Origin: Sindora glabra
Taxonomy: Eukaryota > Streptophyta > Magnoliopsida > Fabales > Fabaceae
Direction of reading: 5' to 3'
Length of the DNA stretch: 64,000 nt
NCBI GenBank assembly: GCA_020226215.1
Contig: CM035231.1
Location: 53,720,876-53,784,875 of the forward strand
The position numbers and the translations under genes are program-made. Positions 38,746-49,732 of the stretch are shown piece after piece; position 1 is the stretch's first letter, and each line of letters begins with the position of its first letter. The notes below the pieces were generated by a model. The model was not told the origin of the DNA. It ran no database searches and was given only the letters and a program-made list of their open reading frames with translations.

Positions 38746-39286
38746 GGAAAAATTATACTTTACCCACCCATAGTTTCCCCCTTTTTCATTTAACCTACAT
38801 GTGGTTTAAAATATTATAATTTACCCATTTATACTTTCAATTGTGAATGCTTTGTGCACCTAAATTATTTTGTATTCAAAATTTAACAAAAAAAACCCAC
38901 ATGCATTATATGTAATTTTTATTTTCTTAAATTTTAACTTATTTTGATGCCAACTCAAAATTAAATTATCTTAAAAAAAACCTATTTGTATTGGAGATTT
39001 GTTTTGTACAATTTAGTCTCCAATTGCTGAATAGGGGATGTTAATTTGATTTTTTTTAGAGATGAATTAATTTTAAGCAAGTGTCAAATTGAGTTAAATT
39101 TTGAATAAGTAAAAATTATATACAATAAACATGAGCTTTCTGTTAAATTTTGAATGGAAAACAGTTTAGTTATGTAAAAGATTAACAATTGAAAATACGA
39201 ATAAGTGAATTGTAATATTTAAAATTACGTATGAATTAAGTGAAAATGAACAAAACTACAGTATGGATAAAGTATAAATTTTCCTT
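38746..39286. mobile_element. Inverted-repeat element, 541 bp
   Basis: Left arm AAGGAAAAATTATACTTTAC and right arm, reverse-complemented, AAGGAAAATTTATACTTTAT, extending about 145 bp to ATTCAAAATTTAAC on both sides. Only 49 bp separates it from the element at 38228-38696; the two arms are of different families. Confidence 0.72.
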
Positions 39287-39311
39287 AAAAAAATACTGAG
39301 ATTTGGGGTGG

Positions 39312-39760
39312 GGGTTAGAGACACCCTAAATCCCCCCTCCTACCACTGGTTGATGCTTCTTGGGCCCAAGGTTTTGCATCCATGGCAGGACTAGCCCACA
39401 ATAATGCTGAGGAGGTTCTTGGAGTATGAATCCTGTCGATGTACCTCTGCTTTAACTGCCGAGTTGTTTGCTATCCAGAAAGCAATCATCATCTCAAATA
39501 ACTTTGATAAAACGATTCTCATTGAGAGTGATTGGAAGGTTGTTGTGGAGACTTTGATGGGTATTTTTGAGCGTCCATAGCGGGTCTCAATAGTTTTCCA
39601 GTCAGTGAAGCGGTTGCTCTCATCCATTGATAATATTACTCTGGTTTGGTGTCCTAGACAGTATAATGAAGCGACCCACAAAGCGGCAAAATAGGTTAAA
39701 AAATTGTATAAAGCGTAGTACAGGCTATTTTTCTCGAGTTCCCCTTTCTGTTGACTTGTT
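39312..39760 (+). pseudogene. RNase H-like (RVT_3) domain pseudogene
   Basis: Plus-strand translation gives PLVDASWAQGFASMAGLA, then after a frameshift CTSALTAELFAIQKAIIISN, TILIESDWKVVVETLMG, a stop, and ITLVWCPRQYNEATHKAAK. This follows the plant RVT_3 RNase H order: D in VDAS-W, E in AELxAI, D in ESD, and the C-terminal VPRxxNxxAHxAAK. One frameshift and two stops break it. Such domains occur at the C-terminus of L1-type LINE polyproteins and in short plant RNase H-like proteins; no adjoining reverse transcriptase was found, so the source is undecided. It is notably less AT-rich than its surroundings. Confidence 0.8.
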
Positions 39761-41674
39761 TATTCTCCAGGACATTATGTCCCTTGTGGACTAGTTGAAT
39801 AATTATCAATAAGATTATCTTCTCCAAGAAAAAAAAATGTATTATACATTGCTGCTCCTAAAGAGTTGAAAATATTTACAAATTTAGTCATAATGATGAA
39901 AAAAAAAATGTATTCGTGTAATAAAAATAACTTTTGTGAAAAGAGATAAATTAAAAACAATTATAAAGTGTAAGGGTATAATTTTTATATAACCTGAAAT
40001 TGTAAATAATTTATACTGATTTTTTTCCTTCCCCACTCTTGGTAATTAAATAGGATTTATTTAATTCTATTGTTTCTTAAAACTACTTCATAGGTATAAA
40101 CATACATTTGGCTAGCAAAGGATATATACATACCTTTAATTTAGAAGTGCGAGTAGGATAGATTAGGTAAGCCTTTATCTTAAATAGGTTAAGTGTGCTT
40201 TTTAAAACACTAACCTAAACCTAACATGTTAACTTATTTAAAATCCTACTTATATAAATAGATTTTCAAATATGCTAATAGATTAAAATCATTTTTAAGC
40301 TTAAAATTATTTAATGGCCTAGTTAAGCTTACATATATAATTGTATGTATTAAAATATTATCCTTTGAGAAGTAGTATAAGAAGTGTAACTTTTCAGAAA
40401 GTAAGATATTCTTAGATCATTTTATTGGAAACTAATTGTCAAAATGAAAGAAATTAATAAAACCCTTTTGGAAAATTTTACTTTTTACAAATCATGGGAA
40501 GTTGCTTATCCCCACCTCCTCAATAAGAAAAACTTCTCATGTTATTTGTAGATAAAAATAAAAAATTATCCCTCTTTAATTTAATTAATGACTACTTTAA
40601 CTTTTCATTCTCACTATTTGAAAATTATAATAAATAAAATTTATTAATTACAAATATAAATATAATTGTTAATTATATAAAATATAAAAAATAGTATGGG
40701 ATTATATAAAATTATGTAAAATAAATATTAATCATTATATCATAAATATACTTATAATAGAAATTTAATTCTAATTAGAAATATATATTATATATCTATC
40801 ATATCATTTAATCTATTATATTGTATTTATTATTTTAATATTCAATTATAAAAAATGTATATTTTTTTTATCTATTTTATATAAATTTGATAGAATTAAC
40901 TATTAATTGTATTAATTTTTAACTAATATTTTTTTCATTTAAATTATATTCCATTTTAATAATATTAAGATACACACAGAATTAATTATTTATTGTATTA
41001 TACATATAATTTTAATTTTTTTATATAAAATAATTTACTTTTTCAATAAATTAAAAGGTAAGAAATTACAAAATTAGGAAAATTATGATGGAAAGAGATA
41101 TTAGAAATATAATTTCAAAAAAAGATAATTAGAGATAATTAAAATTTATTAATATTTTTATTTTTATATTACAATTTTAAAATATTTATTAGTTATTTTG
41201 ATAATATTTCATAGGAAGTTTAAAGTTGAACTAAATAAAACACATGAAATTAATTCCTAAGAAATGTTAATTTTTTAGTATTAATTAAATAACTTTGAAT
41301 ATATTCTAGAATGTTTACAAAGGAATTTACATTTTAAAAAGTTCAACTTTCCACAAAATCTCTTCTCATATTAAACAAACAACTCTATATATGTATATAT
41401 TATATATAATGTTATATTTATTATAAATATAATTTGATAGATTTACGAATCAACTCAATCAAGTCTAGATATAGTTAACTTATTTATCTAGATTGACCTT
41501 TTCGTTAGACTTGGCCTAATCTATTTAGAAAAATAAGTTAAATTAAGAATTATAGGCTCAAAATCAGTTGTTCAGGTGTACCCTTACCTTTATAAATGTT
41601 TTAAAAATCATTTATTTGTTTTCATTTTACTGTCTCTGGTTTTTATAGTAAAATTTTTGTACAAGTCCAAAAAA

Positions 41675-41677
<3 letters not shown>
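39761..41677. other. AT-rich noncoding DNA
   Basis: No gene. Around 40145-40260 and 41430-41530 there are phrases (AGGATAGATTAGGTAAGCC, GACTTGGCCTAATCTATTTA) that resemble diverged inverted ends of a repeat, but pairing is too weak to call an element. Confidence 0.4.

Positions 41678-41752
<75 letters not shown>
41678..41752. repeat. (AT)n microsatellite, about 37 units
   Basis: An uninterrupted AT dinucleotide run of about 75 bp immediately left of duplication copy A. It also creates a spurious open frame of alternating Ile-Tyr. Confidence 0.97.
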
Positions 41753-41755
<3 letters not shown>

Positions 41756-42338
41756 AAATTAATTATAATTCTAGAAATTTTATATATTTTTATTGGATCT
41801 TCTTTTCATTAAAATGTAGATAATTTGTGTATTATATGGTTTCCTATAATTGTTTTTAACGCTTCGTGATATTTAAATGAATTATTTTAAAAAAAATTCT
41901 AATATCTTGTATTAAAATTATCAAAAAAATTACAATATTTATTAAAAAAATTATAACTTTTTTAATATCGATCAAAACAAAATTTTTTCCTTTAGCACTC
42001 GTCTTTGAAGCCAAAATTCCTGACTCCACTGTTAAGCAAGACTAAAAAGTATTTTTCTTCGACAAAATAAATCTTAACCTTTGTTTCATATAAACTAGTC
42101 ACCTAATTAAGATTATTATCTGTAAGATTCCTTGTTGTATGATGACTGCATTTGATAATGTAACTCTCAACCTCTTTTTTTTTTTCTATGAATGGTGAAC
42201 TGCCTTCGGTTTAGTATATATGTAGTAAACGGAAGAATTTGACATTTATTTCATCGGTTTCAAATGGAGACAATCTTATGGTTTTTTTCTAAATGAAAAT
42301 TAATAGAGATCTAACGGAAGAGTTACAATGCCATCAAG

Positions 42339-42347
42339 TTTAAATAG
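42339..42347 (+). promoter_or_regulatory. TATA-like box TTTAAATAG of PMEI gene 2
   Basis: TTTAAATAG lies 45 bp before the ATG of gene 2. The surrounding TGCCATCAAG...TTTAAATAGTG is also found upstream of gene 4, on the opposite strand, where the flanks have diverged; that conservation supports a core promoter role. Confidence 0.5.
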
Positions 42348-42391
42348 TGGCAATTGGAAAAATTATCTGTGAATCGATTAAAAATAATACA

Positions 42392-42931
42392 ATGCCCTCT
42401 TCCGTAGTTAAACCTAACACTTTCTCTCTCATTGTGCTTCTATTCTTTTCCTTTGCTCTCTTGACCCATTCTGGAACAACCGTTGAGGTGAAAAAAATAT
42501 GCAGCAAAACCTTAAATTCGAATTTTTGTTCGAAAGTTCTCAACTCCATTCCAGGCGGCGCAGAAGATAAAGATCTTGCTACTCTGGCTGAGTATACCAT
42601 CGACAGAGCTCAGGCCAATCTTTCTAGAATCATTGAACTTCTCAAGTCACTGATAAATAACGCAACTGATGCTAGGTTAAAGCAACAATACGGAAAGTGC
42701 AATTCGACGTACAGTAACGATGTTGCGGCAATTCTCAAAGGGGCAAATACTGACTTGAAAAAAGGATACTACAGTAATATAAGCGAATCATTTTCCATTG
42801 TCGCGCAGTTGGTCAATTCATGTTTCAATGAGCTCTCGCCTGATAATGTGGACCCACTTGTGAGGAGCTCTAACGAATTGGTGGATTTGTTTGGCATTAT
42901 GAGCACTTTAGCTAAATTGTTGGATGCATAA
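42392..42931 (+). CDS. PMEI/invertase-inhibitor family protein, gene 2 (upstream tandem copy)
   Basis: Intronless, 179 residues from the ATG at 42392. The frame is open for 15 codons further upstream, but that extension starts at GTG, overlaps the TATA-like box and has no counterpart in the paralogs, so I use the ATG. The N-terminus MPSSVVKPNTFSL leads into a signal peptide (about 10-27). PMEI cysteines are C37, C46, C103 and C144. N-glycosylation sequons are N76 (NLS), N90 (NAT), N104 (NST) and N129 (NIS), more than in genes 1 and 4. The PGGAEDKDLATL block follows Cys46. By family it is a secreted inhibitor of pectin methylesterase or invertase. It differs from gene 3 at six residues: P2L, V5I, F18L, K48E, G117A and T120S. 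It sits in the first unit of a segmental duplication, with the same 3' doublet motif downstream. Confidence 0.93.
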   Translation: MPSSVVKPNTFSLIVLLFFSFALLTHSGTTVEVKKICSKTLNSNFCSKVLNSIPGGAEDKDLATLAEYTIDRAQANLSRIIELLKSLINNATDARLKQQYGKCNSTYSNDVAAILKGANTDLKKGYYSNISESFSIVAQLVNSCFNELSPDNVDPLVRSSNELVDLFGIMSTLAKLLDA

Positions 42932-42960
42932 TAAGAATTTGTGTTTTTTTTTCTTTTTGG

Positions 42961-43033
42961 TCACTCATTTAATAACGAGATATTCAGATTAAAAAGAGTT
43001 TTTTTTGTTATCTCTTGTGTAATGAGATATTAT
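42961..43033 (+). promoter_or_regulatory. Doublet 3' motif downstream of PMEI gene 2
   Basis: TCACTCATTTAATAACGAGA (42961 on) and TCTCTTGTGTAATGAGATAT (43011 on) begin 30 and 80 bp past the stop codon. They are the sense-strand equivalents of the doublets after genes 1 and 4. Likely 3' UTR; function unknown. Confidence 0.45.
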
Positions 43034-43394
43034 TAAAATCTCTTTCTGCTACTCAACATCTTAGTTAAATTCTACCTGTTGGCAAGATTGGAGTGTTACT
43101 TTTTATGCACATATAGGTTATGGAAGACAGTTGAGAAGTGATAATTTAAATGAGAAAAACATTATGTAATCAATCCTTCCCGCTGTGAACAAGGATTACT
43201 TCATATCTAATAAAAAAGTATAAAGATACCCTAAATGTTAAAAATAAATAAAATCCTTCTTCTCGGGTAAAAACTCACAATGTAACCATGACAAAAATAT
43301 TTCTAAGAGGGAGGTGAATATCTTGAATTTTTTTATGAAAATTTCTATCCAAACTTTCTCTTAAAATACTCACAAAGTAAGAGGTGGATGTCTT

Positions 43395-46093
43395 CAATTT
43401 TCATGAAAATTTCTATCCAAACTTACATTCTAAAGGGGAGGAGTATTTTAGATTTCCATAATTGTTTGAGAATATTTAAGCTAAATCAAGAGAACAATTT
43501 TACCCATTATTTTTAAATAGGCCTGATCCATTTCTTTCTTCTTTCTCGTAACTAGCCCTAACCTTTTCGCAGTTTGTGTCATTCCCTTAGCAACATCGCT
43601 ACAAATCCTCACTAGACAAACAAAATCCAGCTTTGCTTGGAAATAGTACAATGCCTCTTTCTAGGCTACCATTTGGCATTAATGGAAGAACAAAGGCCTA
43701 AAACTCTGATTTACTGTAAAATTGTGATGATCTTTATTAGGGTCTCGTGTCTGCTTTTCCTCAAGATTTGACATTTTACCGTTATTCAGCAGAATTTTGA
43801 CAATAGAGGTGTAACAATTGTTAGCCTTTTAGCAGTTAACTATTAACCTTTTTTTTGGCAATATGCAACAATCTAGAGGGTAATAGTCGATTGTTACGTA
43901 TTACACTAGAACAATTTAACATCAATTTTAAAATATTATAACTCTTTTATTTTAAATTTATTTTGAATAAATTACCTATCATTAGAAAACTATTTGAGTA
44001 TATTTTCAAATAGAATTAATTTTATACTCATATCTTATGTAATTTTTGAGATATGATCAAAATAATAAGTAAAGAAAAGAATAGATTCCAAAAACGTATT
44101 TTTAAACTCAATATCAAAAAATCATAACTCTTTCATGTCTTAATCATTTTAAACAAATTAACTGCTCATAAAAATTTATTTGAGTCTATTTTCATATGAA
44201 AAAAATTCCATACTCATATCTTTTGTAATTTTTTAGATTTGGTCAAAATAATAAGCAAGGATCAGAAAAGATTGGAATGCAGAAAATTAATGTTTAGACT
44301 CAACTTAAAAAAATCATAACTTTTTCATATATTGATCATTTTAAACAAATAAATAATTTATAAAAAGCTCTTTGATTATATTAAGAAAGTTTGATTTATC
44401 AAATCACAAATATTTTGTAAGATATAATCAAAACAATGACCAAAAGTCAAAATTAATAAAAATAAAAATTCATATCTTATTAGTTTTTGAAGTGTTCATA
44501 GGTTATATTGCCAAAATATAATTATGGGCTATCTTTTTAAAATATTTTGATTAAACAAAGATTTTGACAACATGTTTGAGCCTTATATCATAAAAATTTC
44601 TATTTTTTAAGAAACTCTAATTCTAAATAAAAAAACTATACCCAGTGAAGTCTCCAAACTTTTCTTGATACTTCCAAACTTCCAAAACTTGAATCTTAAG
44701 TTTTTTAATACTTAGACCACATATTCTTTCTTGATTTTCTTCCTTGTTTATTCTTAAGTTGAACATGACAAGATTTTTCATTACTTTATTTCAATGCTCA
44801 CTCTTCTTCTTTTGGACAATCTTATAGAACATACATAAACTTTACAATCCATGTAGTTAGTCCAACTTCACATTTAAGGATATTGATATACATGATTCAT
44901 TTATAAAATATATAATAAATTAGTATAAGAACATATATAATCATCATATTATGTATCTTGATTAATCATATACTTAATGATACTTGTATAAGATATAAAA
45001 TTTTCAGCATATAATCAAGTGTTGCTATTTCAATTATAATATATCATGTTATAACACTTTAGATGAAGACATGCAATACTATTATAATATTCATTTATCA
45101 TTATCAAAATTTATTATACAAAACTTAGGACTAACAATTATCTACTCTTTATTGTAACATTCTAACTTCTAAAATTTTATTTGTCGACTGCCATTTCAAA
45201 CCATCAGTAAATATGGTTTTACTAAAGAATGCCATATGCATTTGAAAATGTGTAATATGCAACATCGTTAATAAATGTTGTTTATTTATATTATTTTTAG
45301 TAGAAAATGTATTTTATATTATTTTTATTTTTAATTAAAAATTTATTGAGTCTTATCATAAAAGCATTTTAATAATAGAATGATCTTTTTATCACTTAAT
45401 TTTGAAGATAAAATTTATATTATAAATACATTTTTTAAATGAAAAGATAATTTATATATATACACTAGATAAGAGAAAGTAATTTTTCTTATATTACTCA
45501 AATAAAAAATTAAATTATTTTATAAAAATAAAATTTCTTAAGAAAATAACCGAACAAACGGTGCCTCAATTAGAACTTGCACTCTACTCTCAACTTTTTT
45601 ACATTTAAGCGTGTCCGAAACTGACGCTTTAATGGCCTTAGTATAAGGAAAACAGTCTCGACTAATTGTGTAACATGACAGGGTTTCTAGGGGTGAAGAA
45701 GCAAGAATCGGTTACTTTTGATTTAATTATTTTACTCGTCAGTTAGTTTACTTGACTATCAGTGTATCTAGTTAGAAGTGATATAAACAAAAATTTAAAT
45801 TTAAAGCATTCAAACCATCAAATTATTTTTTTCTAATTTTTAATTTACTGTTATTTGTTCAATTTTGAGCCCCTAAATTTATCATAAAATCTGTGATGAT
45901 CCCCTTAATTTATTTTTAATGATAAGAGCAATAATCTACTTAATGAATTTACATAAAATTTTGTATTCGAACTCAATATATGAAAAGAGTTAACCTTTTA
46001 AATCAACATCAAGTATTATGGCACCATTAAAAATAATGGTTGATCCTCTATTTTTTTTAAAGAAAAAATTTTTATTTTAGAAGAGACCAATTT
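43395..46093. other. 2.7-kb spacer present only in the first duplication unit
   Basis: This stretch separates copy A from module X1, but is missing between copy B and X2. It holds no recognisable gene. Its first bases repeat the preceding sequence (GAAAATTTCTATCCAAACTT at about 43341 and 43407). It contains an approximately 190-bp tandem repeat (about 43930-44500) and otherwise AT-rich DNA. It may be an insertion in unit 1 or a deletion from unit 2; no terminal repeats or target duplication are evident. Confidence 0.7.
43930..44500. repeat. Approximately 190-bp degenerate tandem repeat, three copies
   Basis: The motif ATCATAACTCTTTCAT and the following ATCATTTTAAACAAAT...GTAATTTTT...GGTCAAAATAATAAG recur with starts near 43937, 44124 and 44315, a period of 187-191 bp. 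Copies are clearly diverged. Such internal repeats are common in plant LTR elements, but no LTR was identified here. Confidence 0.7.
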
Positions 46094-46890
46094 AATACGT
46101 ATTATTTTAGTAGAGTCCTACAGTATATATTTAAATTTGGGGTATTTAATTTTTTTGATGATTTTAAAATAATTAAATTAGAAGATAAAAATTCAAATAA
46201 ATTAATTATAATAACCAGCACTTGGATCCCACGCTCCCAGGAAAAGTTCATTCTCCTCCTTGAATTCCTTGTTTTATGGGTTGAAATCCCACTGTGTTAA
46301 TTTGTTTGGATTTGAAATATTTGGAGTTATAACAGAATGGGAAAAAAAGGAAGGGTGAAGAAATTTAGAAAACTAAATAGAAGGTGAAATGAAATAAATG
46401 AGTTTCATCATAACTTTGTATTTTGTTCCTCTATGTTCTCATCTTTATCGTAGCTTTGCACCCAAAAAATTTTGACACTAAATAAAAAAAAAAAATCTCT
46501 CCAAATTGTTTGGCGGCCGTTTGCTAAATTGGATACCTTGTTGCGTTCAAATTGAACTGTGAGGTCGGATATGGGATTCCGAATGAATTTTACCATTAAT
46601 CACATGTGTTTAATTTACTTCAGAAAGATACGGAGTACTGGAGACCTCTAACTTGCCTCATATATTTCAGACAGCAAAGCGAAGATCACAATTGTTGATG
46701 AAAATATTAAAGAAATACATGATTATAAATTTAAAAATTTTAAATTGATTATTACTCTTAAATTATAAGCTTTTAATTTTATCATTAAAAGTTATTCTCT
46801 CTATTTCTATTTATCTATTGTCATTAACTGATTTCATACATATTAAAAAAATAGTTGAATTTATTTATTTTTAATAAACTTTACAAGGTT
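46094..46890 (+). repeat. Module X, first copy
   Basis: About 800 bp collinear with 48571-49370. It contains a less AT-rich core (GGATCCCACGCTCCCAGG, GGCGGCCGTTTGC, GAGGTCGGATATGGGATTCC) in which I recognise no gene. It is the downstream part of the duplicated unit. Confidence 0.85.
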
Positions 46891-47509
46891 ATCTTTAACT
46901 GATTTCACACATATTAAAAAAATAGTTAAATTGTTAATTATAATTCTAGAAAATTTATATATTTTTATTGGATCCTCTTTTCATTAAAATGTAGATAATT
47001 TGTGTACTATATGGTTTCCGATAATTGTTTTTAACGCTTCGTGATATTTAAATGAATTATTTTAAGAAAATTCTAATATCTTGTATTAAAATTATCAAAA
47101 AAATTACAATATTTATTAAAACAATTATAACTTTTTTAATATCGATCAAAACAAAATTTTTTCCTTTAGCACTCATCTTTGAAGCCAAAATTCCTGACTC
47201 CACTGTTAAGTAAGACTAAAAGTGTTTTTCTTCGACAAAATAAGTCTTAACTTTTGTTTCATATAAACTAGTCACCTAATTAAGATTATTACCTTTAAGA
47301 TTCCTTGGTGTATGATGACTGCATTTGATAATGTAACTCTCAACCCCTTTTTTTTTCTATGAATGGTGAACTGCCTTCCGTTTAGTTTATATGTGGTAAA
47401 CGGAAGAATTTCACATTTATTTCTTCGGTTTCGAATGGAGATAATCTTATGGTTTTTTTGTCAATCAAAATTAATAGAGATCTAACGGAAAAGTTACAAT
47501 GCCATCAAG

Positions 47510-47518
47510 TTTAAATAG
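47510..47518 (+). promoter_or_regulatory. TATA-like box TTTAAATAG of PMEI gene 3
   Basis: Identical in sequence and in distance to the ATG (45 bp) to the box of gene 2, within the duplicated segment. Confidence 0.5.
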
Positions 47519-47562
47519 TGGCAATTGGAAAAATTATCTGTGAATCGATTAAAAATAATACA

Positions 47563-48102
47563 ATGCTCTCTTCCATAGTTAAACCTAACACTTTCTCTCT
47601 CATTGTGCTTCTACTCTTTTCCTTTGCTCTCTTGACCCATTCTGGAACAACCGTTGAGGTGAAAAAAATATGCAGCAAAACCTTAAATTCGAATTTTTGT
47701 TCGGAAGTTCTCAACTCCATTCCAGGCGGCGCAGAAGATAAAGATCTTGCTACTCTGGCTGAGTATACCATCGACAGAGCTCAGGCCAATCTTTCTAGAA
47801 TCATTGAACTTCTCAAGTCACTGATAAATAACGCAACTGATGCTAGGTTAAAGCAACAATACGGAAAGTGCAATTCGACGTACAGTAACGATGTTGCGGC
47901 AATCCTCAAAGCGGCAAATAGTGACTTGAAAAAAGGATACTACAGTAATATAAGCGAATCTTTTTCGATTGTCGCGCAGTTGGTCAATTCATGTTTCAAT
48001 GAGCTCTCGCCTGATAATGTGGACCCACTTGTGAGGAGCTCTAACGAGTTGGTGGATTTGTTTGGCATTATGAGCACTTTAGCTAAATTGTTGGATGCAT
48101 AA
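47563..48102 (+). CDS. PMEI/invertase-inhibitor family protein, gene 3 (downstream tandem copy)
   Basis: Intronless, 179 residues from the ATG at 47563; as in gene 2, the upstream in-frame extension begins at GTG and is disregarded. Signal peptide about residues 10-27, PMEI cysteines C37, C46, C103 and C144, sequons at N76, N90, N104 and N129. By eye the coding sequence differs from gene 2 at 10 of 540 bases: six change the residue and four are silent. Its N-terminus MLSSIVKP matches gene 1 better than gene 2 does, so gene 2 probably carries the derived P2 and V5. Reading frame, cysteines, TATA-like box and 3' doublet are all preserved, so both copies look functional. By family the protein is secreted and inhibits pectin methylesterase or invertase; the target is undecided. 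Confidence 0.93.
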   Translation: MLSSIVKPNTFSLIVLLLFSFALLTHSGTTVEVKKICSKTLNSNFCSEVLNSIPGGAEDKDLATLAEYTIDRAQANLSRIIELLKSLINNATDARLKQQYGKCNSTYSNDVAAILKAANSDLKKGYYSNISESFSIVAQLVNSCFNELSPDNVDPLVRSSNELVDLFGIMSTLAKLLDA

Positions 48103-48132
48103 TAAGAATTTGTGTTTTTTTTTTCTTTTTGG

Positions 48133-48202
48133 TCACTCATTTAATAACGAGATATTCAGATTAAAAAGAGTTTTTTTGTTATCTCTTTTGTAATGAGATA
48201 TT
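48133..48202 (+). promoter_or_regulatory. Doublet 3' motif downstream of PMEI gene 3
   Basis: TCACTCATTTAATAACGAGA (48133 on) and TCTCTTTTGTAATGAGATAT (48183 on), copied with the gene 3 segment. Same placement relative to the stop codon as in gene 2. Confidence 0.45.
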
Positions 48203-48570
48203 ATTAAAATCTCTTTCTGCTACTCAACATCTTAGTTAAATTCTACGTGTTGGCAAGATTGGAGTATTACTTTTTATGCACATATAGGTTATGGAAGACA
48301 GTTGAGAAGTGATAATTTAAATGAGAAAAACATTATGTAGTCAATCCTTCCCGCTGTGAACAAGGATTACTTCATATCTAATAAAAAAGTATAAAGATAC
48401 CCTAAATGTTAAAAAAAATAAAATCCTTCTTCTCGGGTAAAAACTCACAATGTAACCATGACAAAAATATTTCTAAGAGGGAGGTGAATATCTTGAATTT
48501 TTTTATGAAAATTTCTATCCAAACTTTCTCTTAAAATATTCACAAAGTAAGAGGAGGATGTCTTTATAAA

Positions 48571-49370
48571 AATATGTATTATTTTAGTGGACTCCTGCAG
48601 TATATATTTAAATTTGGGGTATTTAATTTTTTGATGATGTTAAAATAATTAAATTAGAAGATAAAATTTCAAATAAATTATTTATAATAACCAGCACTTG
48701 GATCCTACGCTCCCAAGAAAAGTTCATTCTCCTCCTTGAATTCCTTGTTTTATGGGTTGAAATCCCACTTTGTGTTAATTTGTTTGGGTTTGAAATATTT
48801 AGAGTTATAATAGAGTGGGGAAAAAAAGGAAGGGCGAAGAAATTTAGAAAACTAAATAGAAGGTGAAATGAAATAAATGAGTTTCATCATAACTTTGTAT
48901 TTTGTTCCTCGATGTTCTCATCTTTATTTTAGCTTTGCACCAAAAAAATTTTGACACTAAATAAAAAAAAAAATTCTCTCCAAATTTTTTGGCGCCCGTT
49001 TGCTAAATTGGATACCTTGTTGCGTTCAAATTGAACCGTGAGGTCGGATGTGGGATTCCGAATGAATTTTACCATTAATCACATGTGTTTAATTTACTTC
49101 AGAAAGATACGGAGTACTGGAGACCTCTAACTTGCCTCATATATTTCAGACAGCAAAGCGAAGATCACAATTGTTGATGAAAATATTAAAGAAATGCATG
49201 ATTATAAATTTAAAAATTTTAAATTGATTATTACTCTTAAATTATAAGCTCTTAATTTTATCATTAAAAATTATCCCCTCTATTTTTATTTATCTGTCAT
49301 TATTAATTTATTTCATACATATTAAGAAAGTAGTTAAATTTATTTATTTTTAATGAACTTTACAAAGTTA
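48571..49370 (+). repeat. Module X, second copy
   Basis: Second copy of 46094-46890, here directly abutting PMEI copy B. The order A-spacer-X1-B-X2 shows a tandem duplication of one PMEI+X unit. Confidence 0.85.
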
Positions 49371-49732
49371 TAATTTATGTACAAAATTCAAGATAATTGA
49401 AAATAGAGAGAAAAATATAAAGAAATAAATACAAGTTAACTAATAATATAAAATAATAAAATATTTATTAATGAAAAAAAAGGATAGATTTAAAAAAAGA
49501 ACATTTATCTGTCGTCATTAATTAATTTTATACATATTAATAAAGTAGTTAAATTTATTTATTTTTAATGAGCTTTACAAGGTTACAATTTATGTACAAA
49601 ATTTAAGATAATTGAAAATAGAGAGAAAAATATAAAGGAATAAATACAAGTTAACTAATAATATAAAATAATAAAATATTTATTAATAAAAAAGAAGGGT
49701 GGATTTGGAAAAAGAACATTTAATATTTCATT
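49291..49732. repeat. Approximately 215-bp tandem repeat, two copies
   Basis: TATCTGTCATTATTAAT (49291) and TATCTGTCGTCATTAAT (49506) start two collinear units that share GAAAATAGAGAGAAAAATAT and AAGTTAACTAATAATATAAA. A partial third version lies at the end of module X1 (about 46811-46920), at the edge of the segmental duplication. Confidence 0.8.

Larger units (their letters stand above)
41759..43394 (+). repeat. Segmental duplication, copy A (contains PMEI gene 2)
   Basis: About 1636 bp almost collinear with 46934-48564. Homology starts at TTAATTATAATTCTAG, a few bases after a long AT microsatellite, and ends at GGATGTCTT. It includes about 630 bp upstream of gene 2 and about 460 bp downstream. 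Differences are mostly point changes and 1-2 base indels in homopolymers. Confidence 0.9.
46934..48564 (+). repeat. Segmental duplication, copy B (contains PMEI gene 3)
   Basis: Second copy of 41759-43394. Its right edge joins directly to the second copy of the module at 46094, whereas in copy A these two parts are 2.7 kb apart. Confidence 0.9.

Noticed and set aside
39391..39681. 96-codon minus-strand frame
   Set aside because: Antisense shadow of the plus-strand RNase H pseudogene, whose translation has recognisable motifs.
41576..41812. 78-codon frame with Ile-Tyr repeats
   Set aside because: Created by the AT microsatellite; no gene-like flanks.
42328..42372. Small upstream ORF of 14 codons before gene 2, conserved in gene 3
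   Set aside because: If TTTAAATAG is the TATA box, its ATG lies upstream of the transcription start. Conservation is explained by the recent duplication.
42347..42391. In-frame upstream extension of PMEI gene 2 (and the same at 47518-47562 in gene 3)
   Set aside because: It begins at GTG, overlaps the TATA-like box and adds 15 residues before a signal peptide that starts properly at the ATG; paralogs lack it.
43395..46093. Calling the spacer a transposon insertion
   Set aside because: No terminal repeats, target duplication or coding region seen; a deletion from the second unit explains it equally well.
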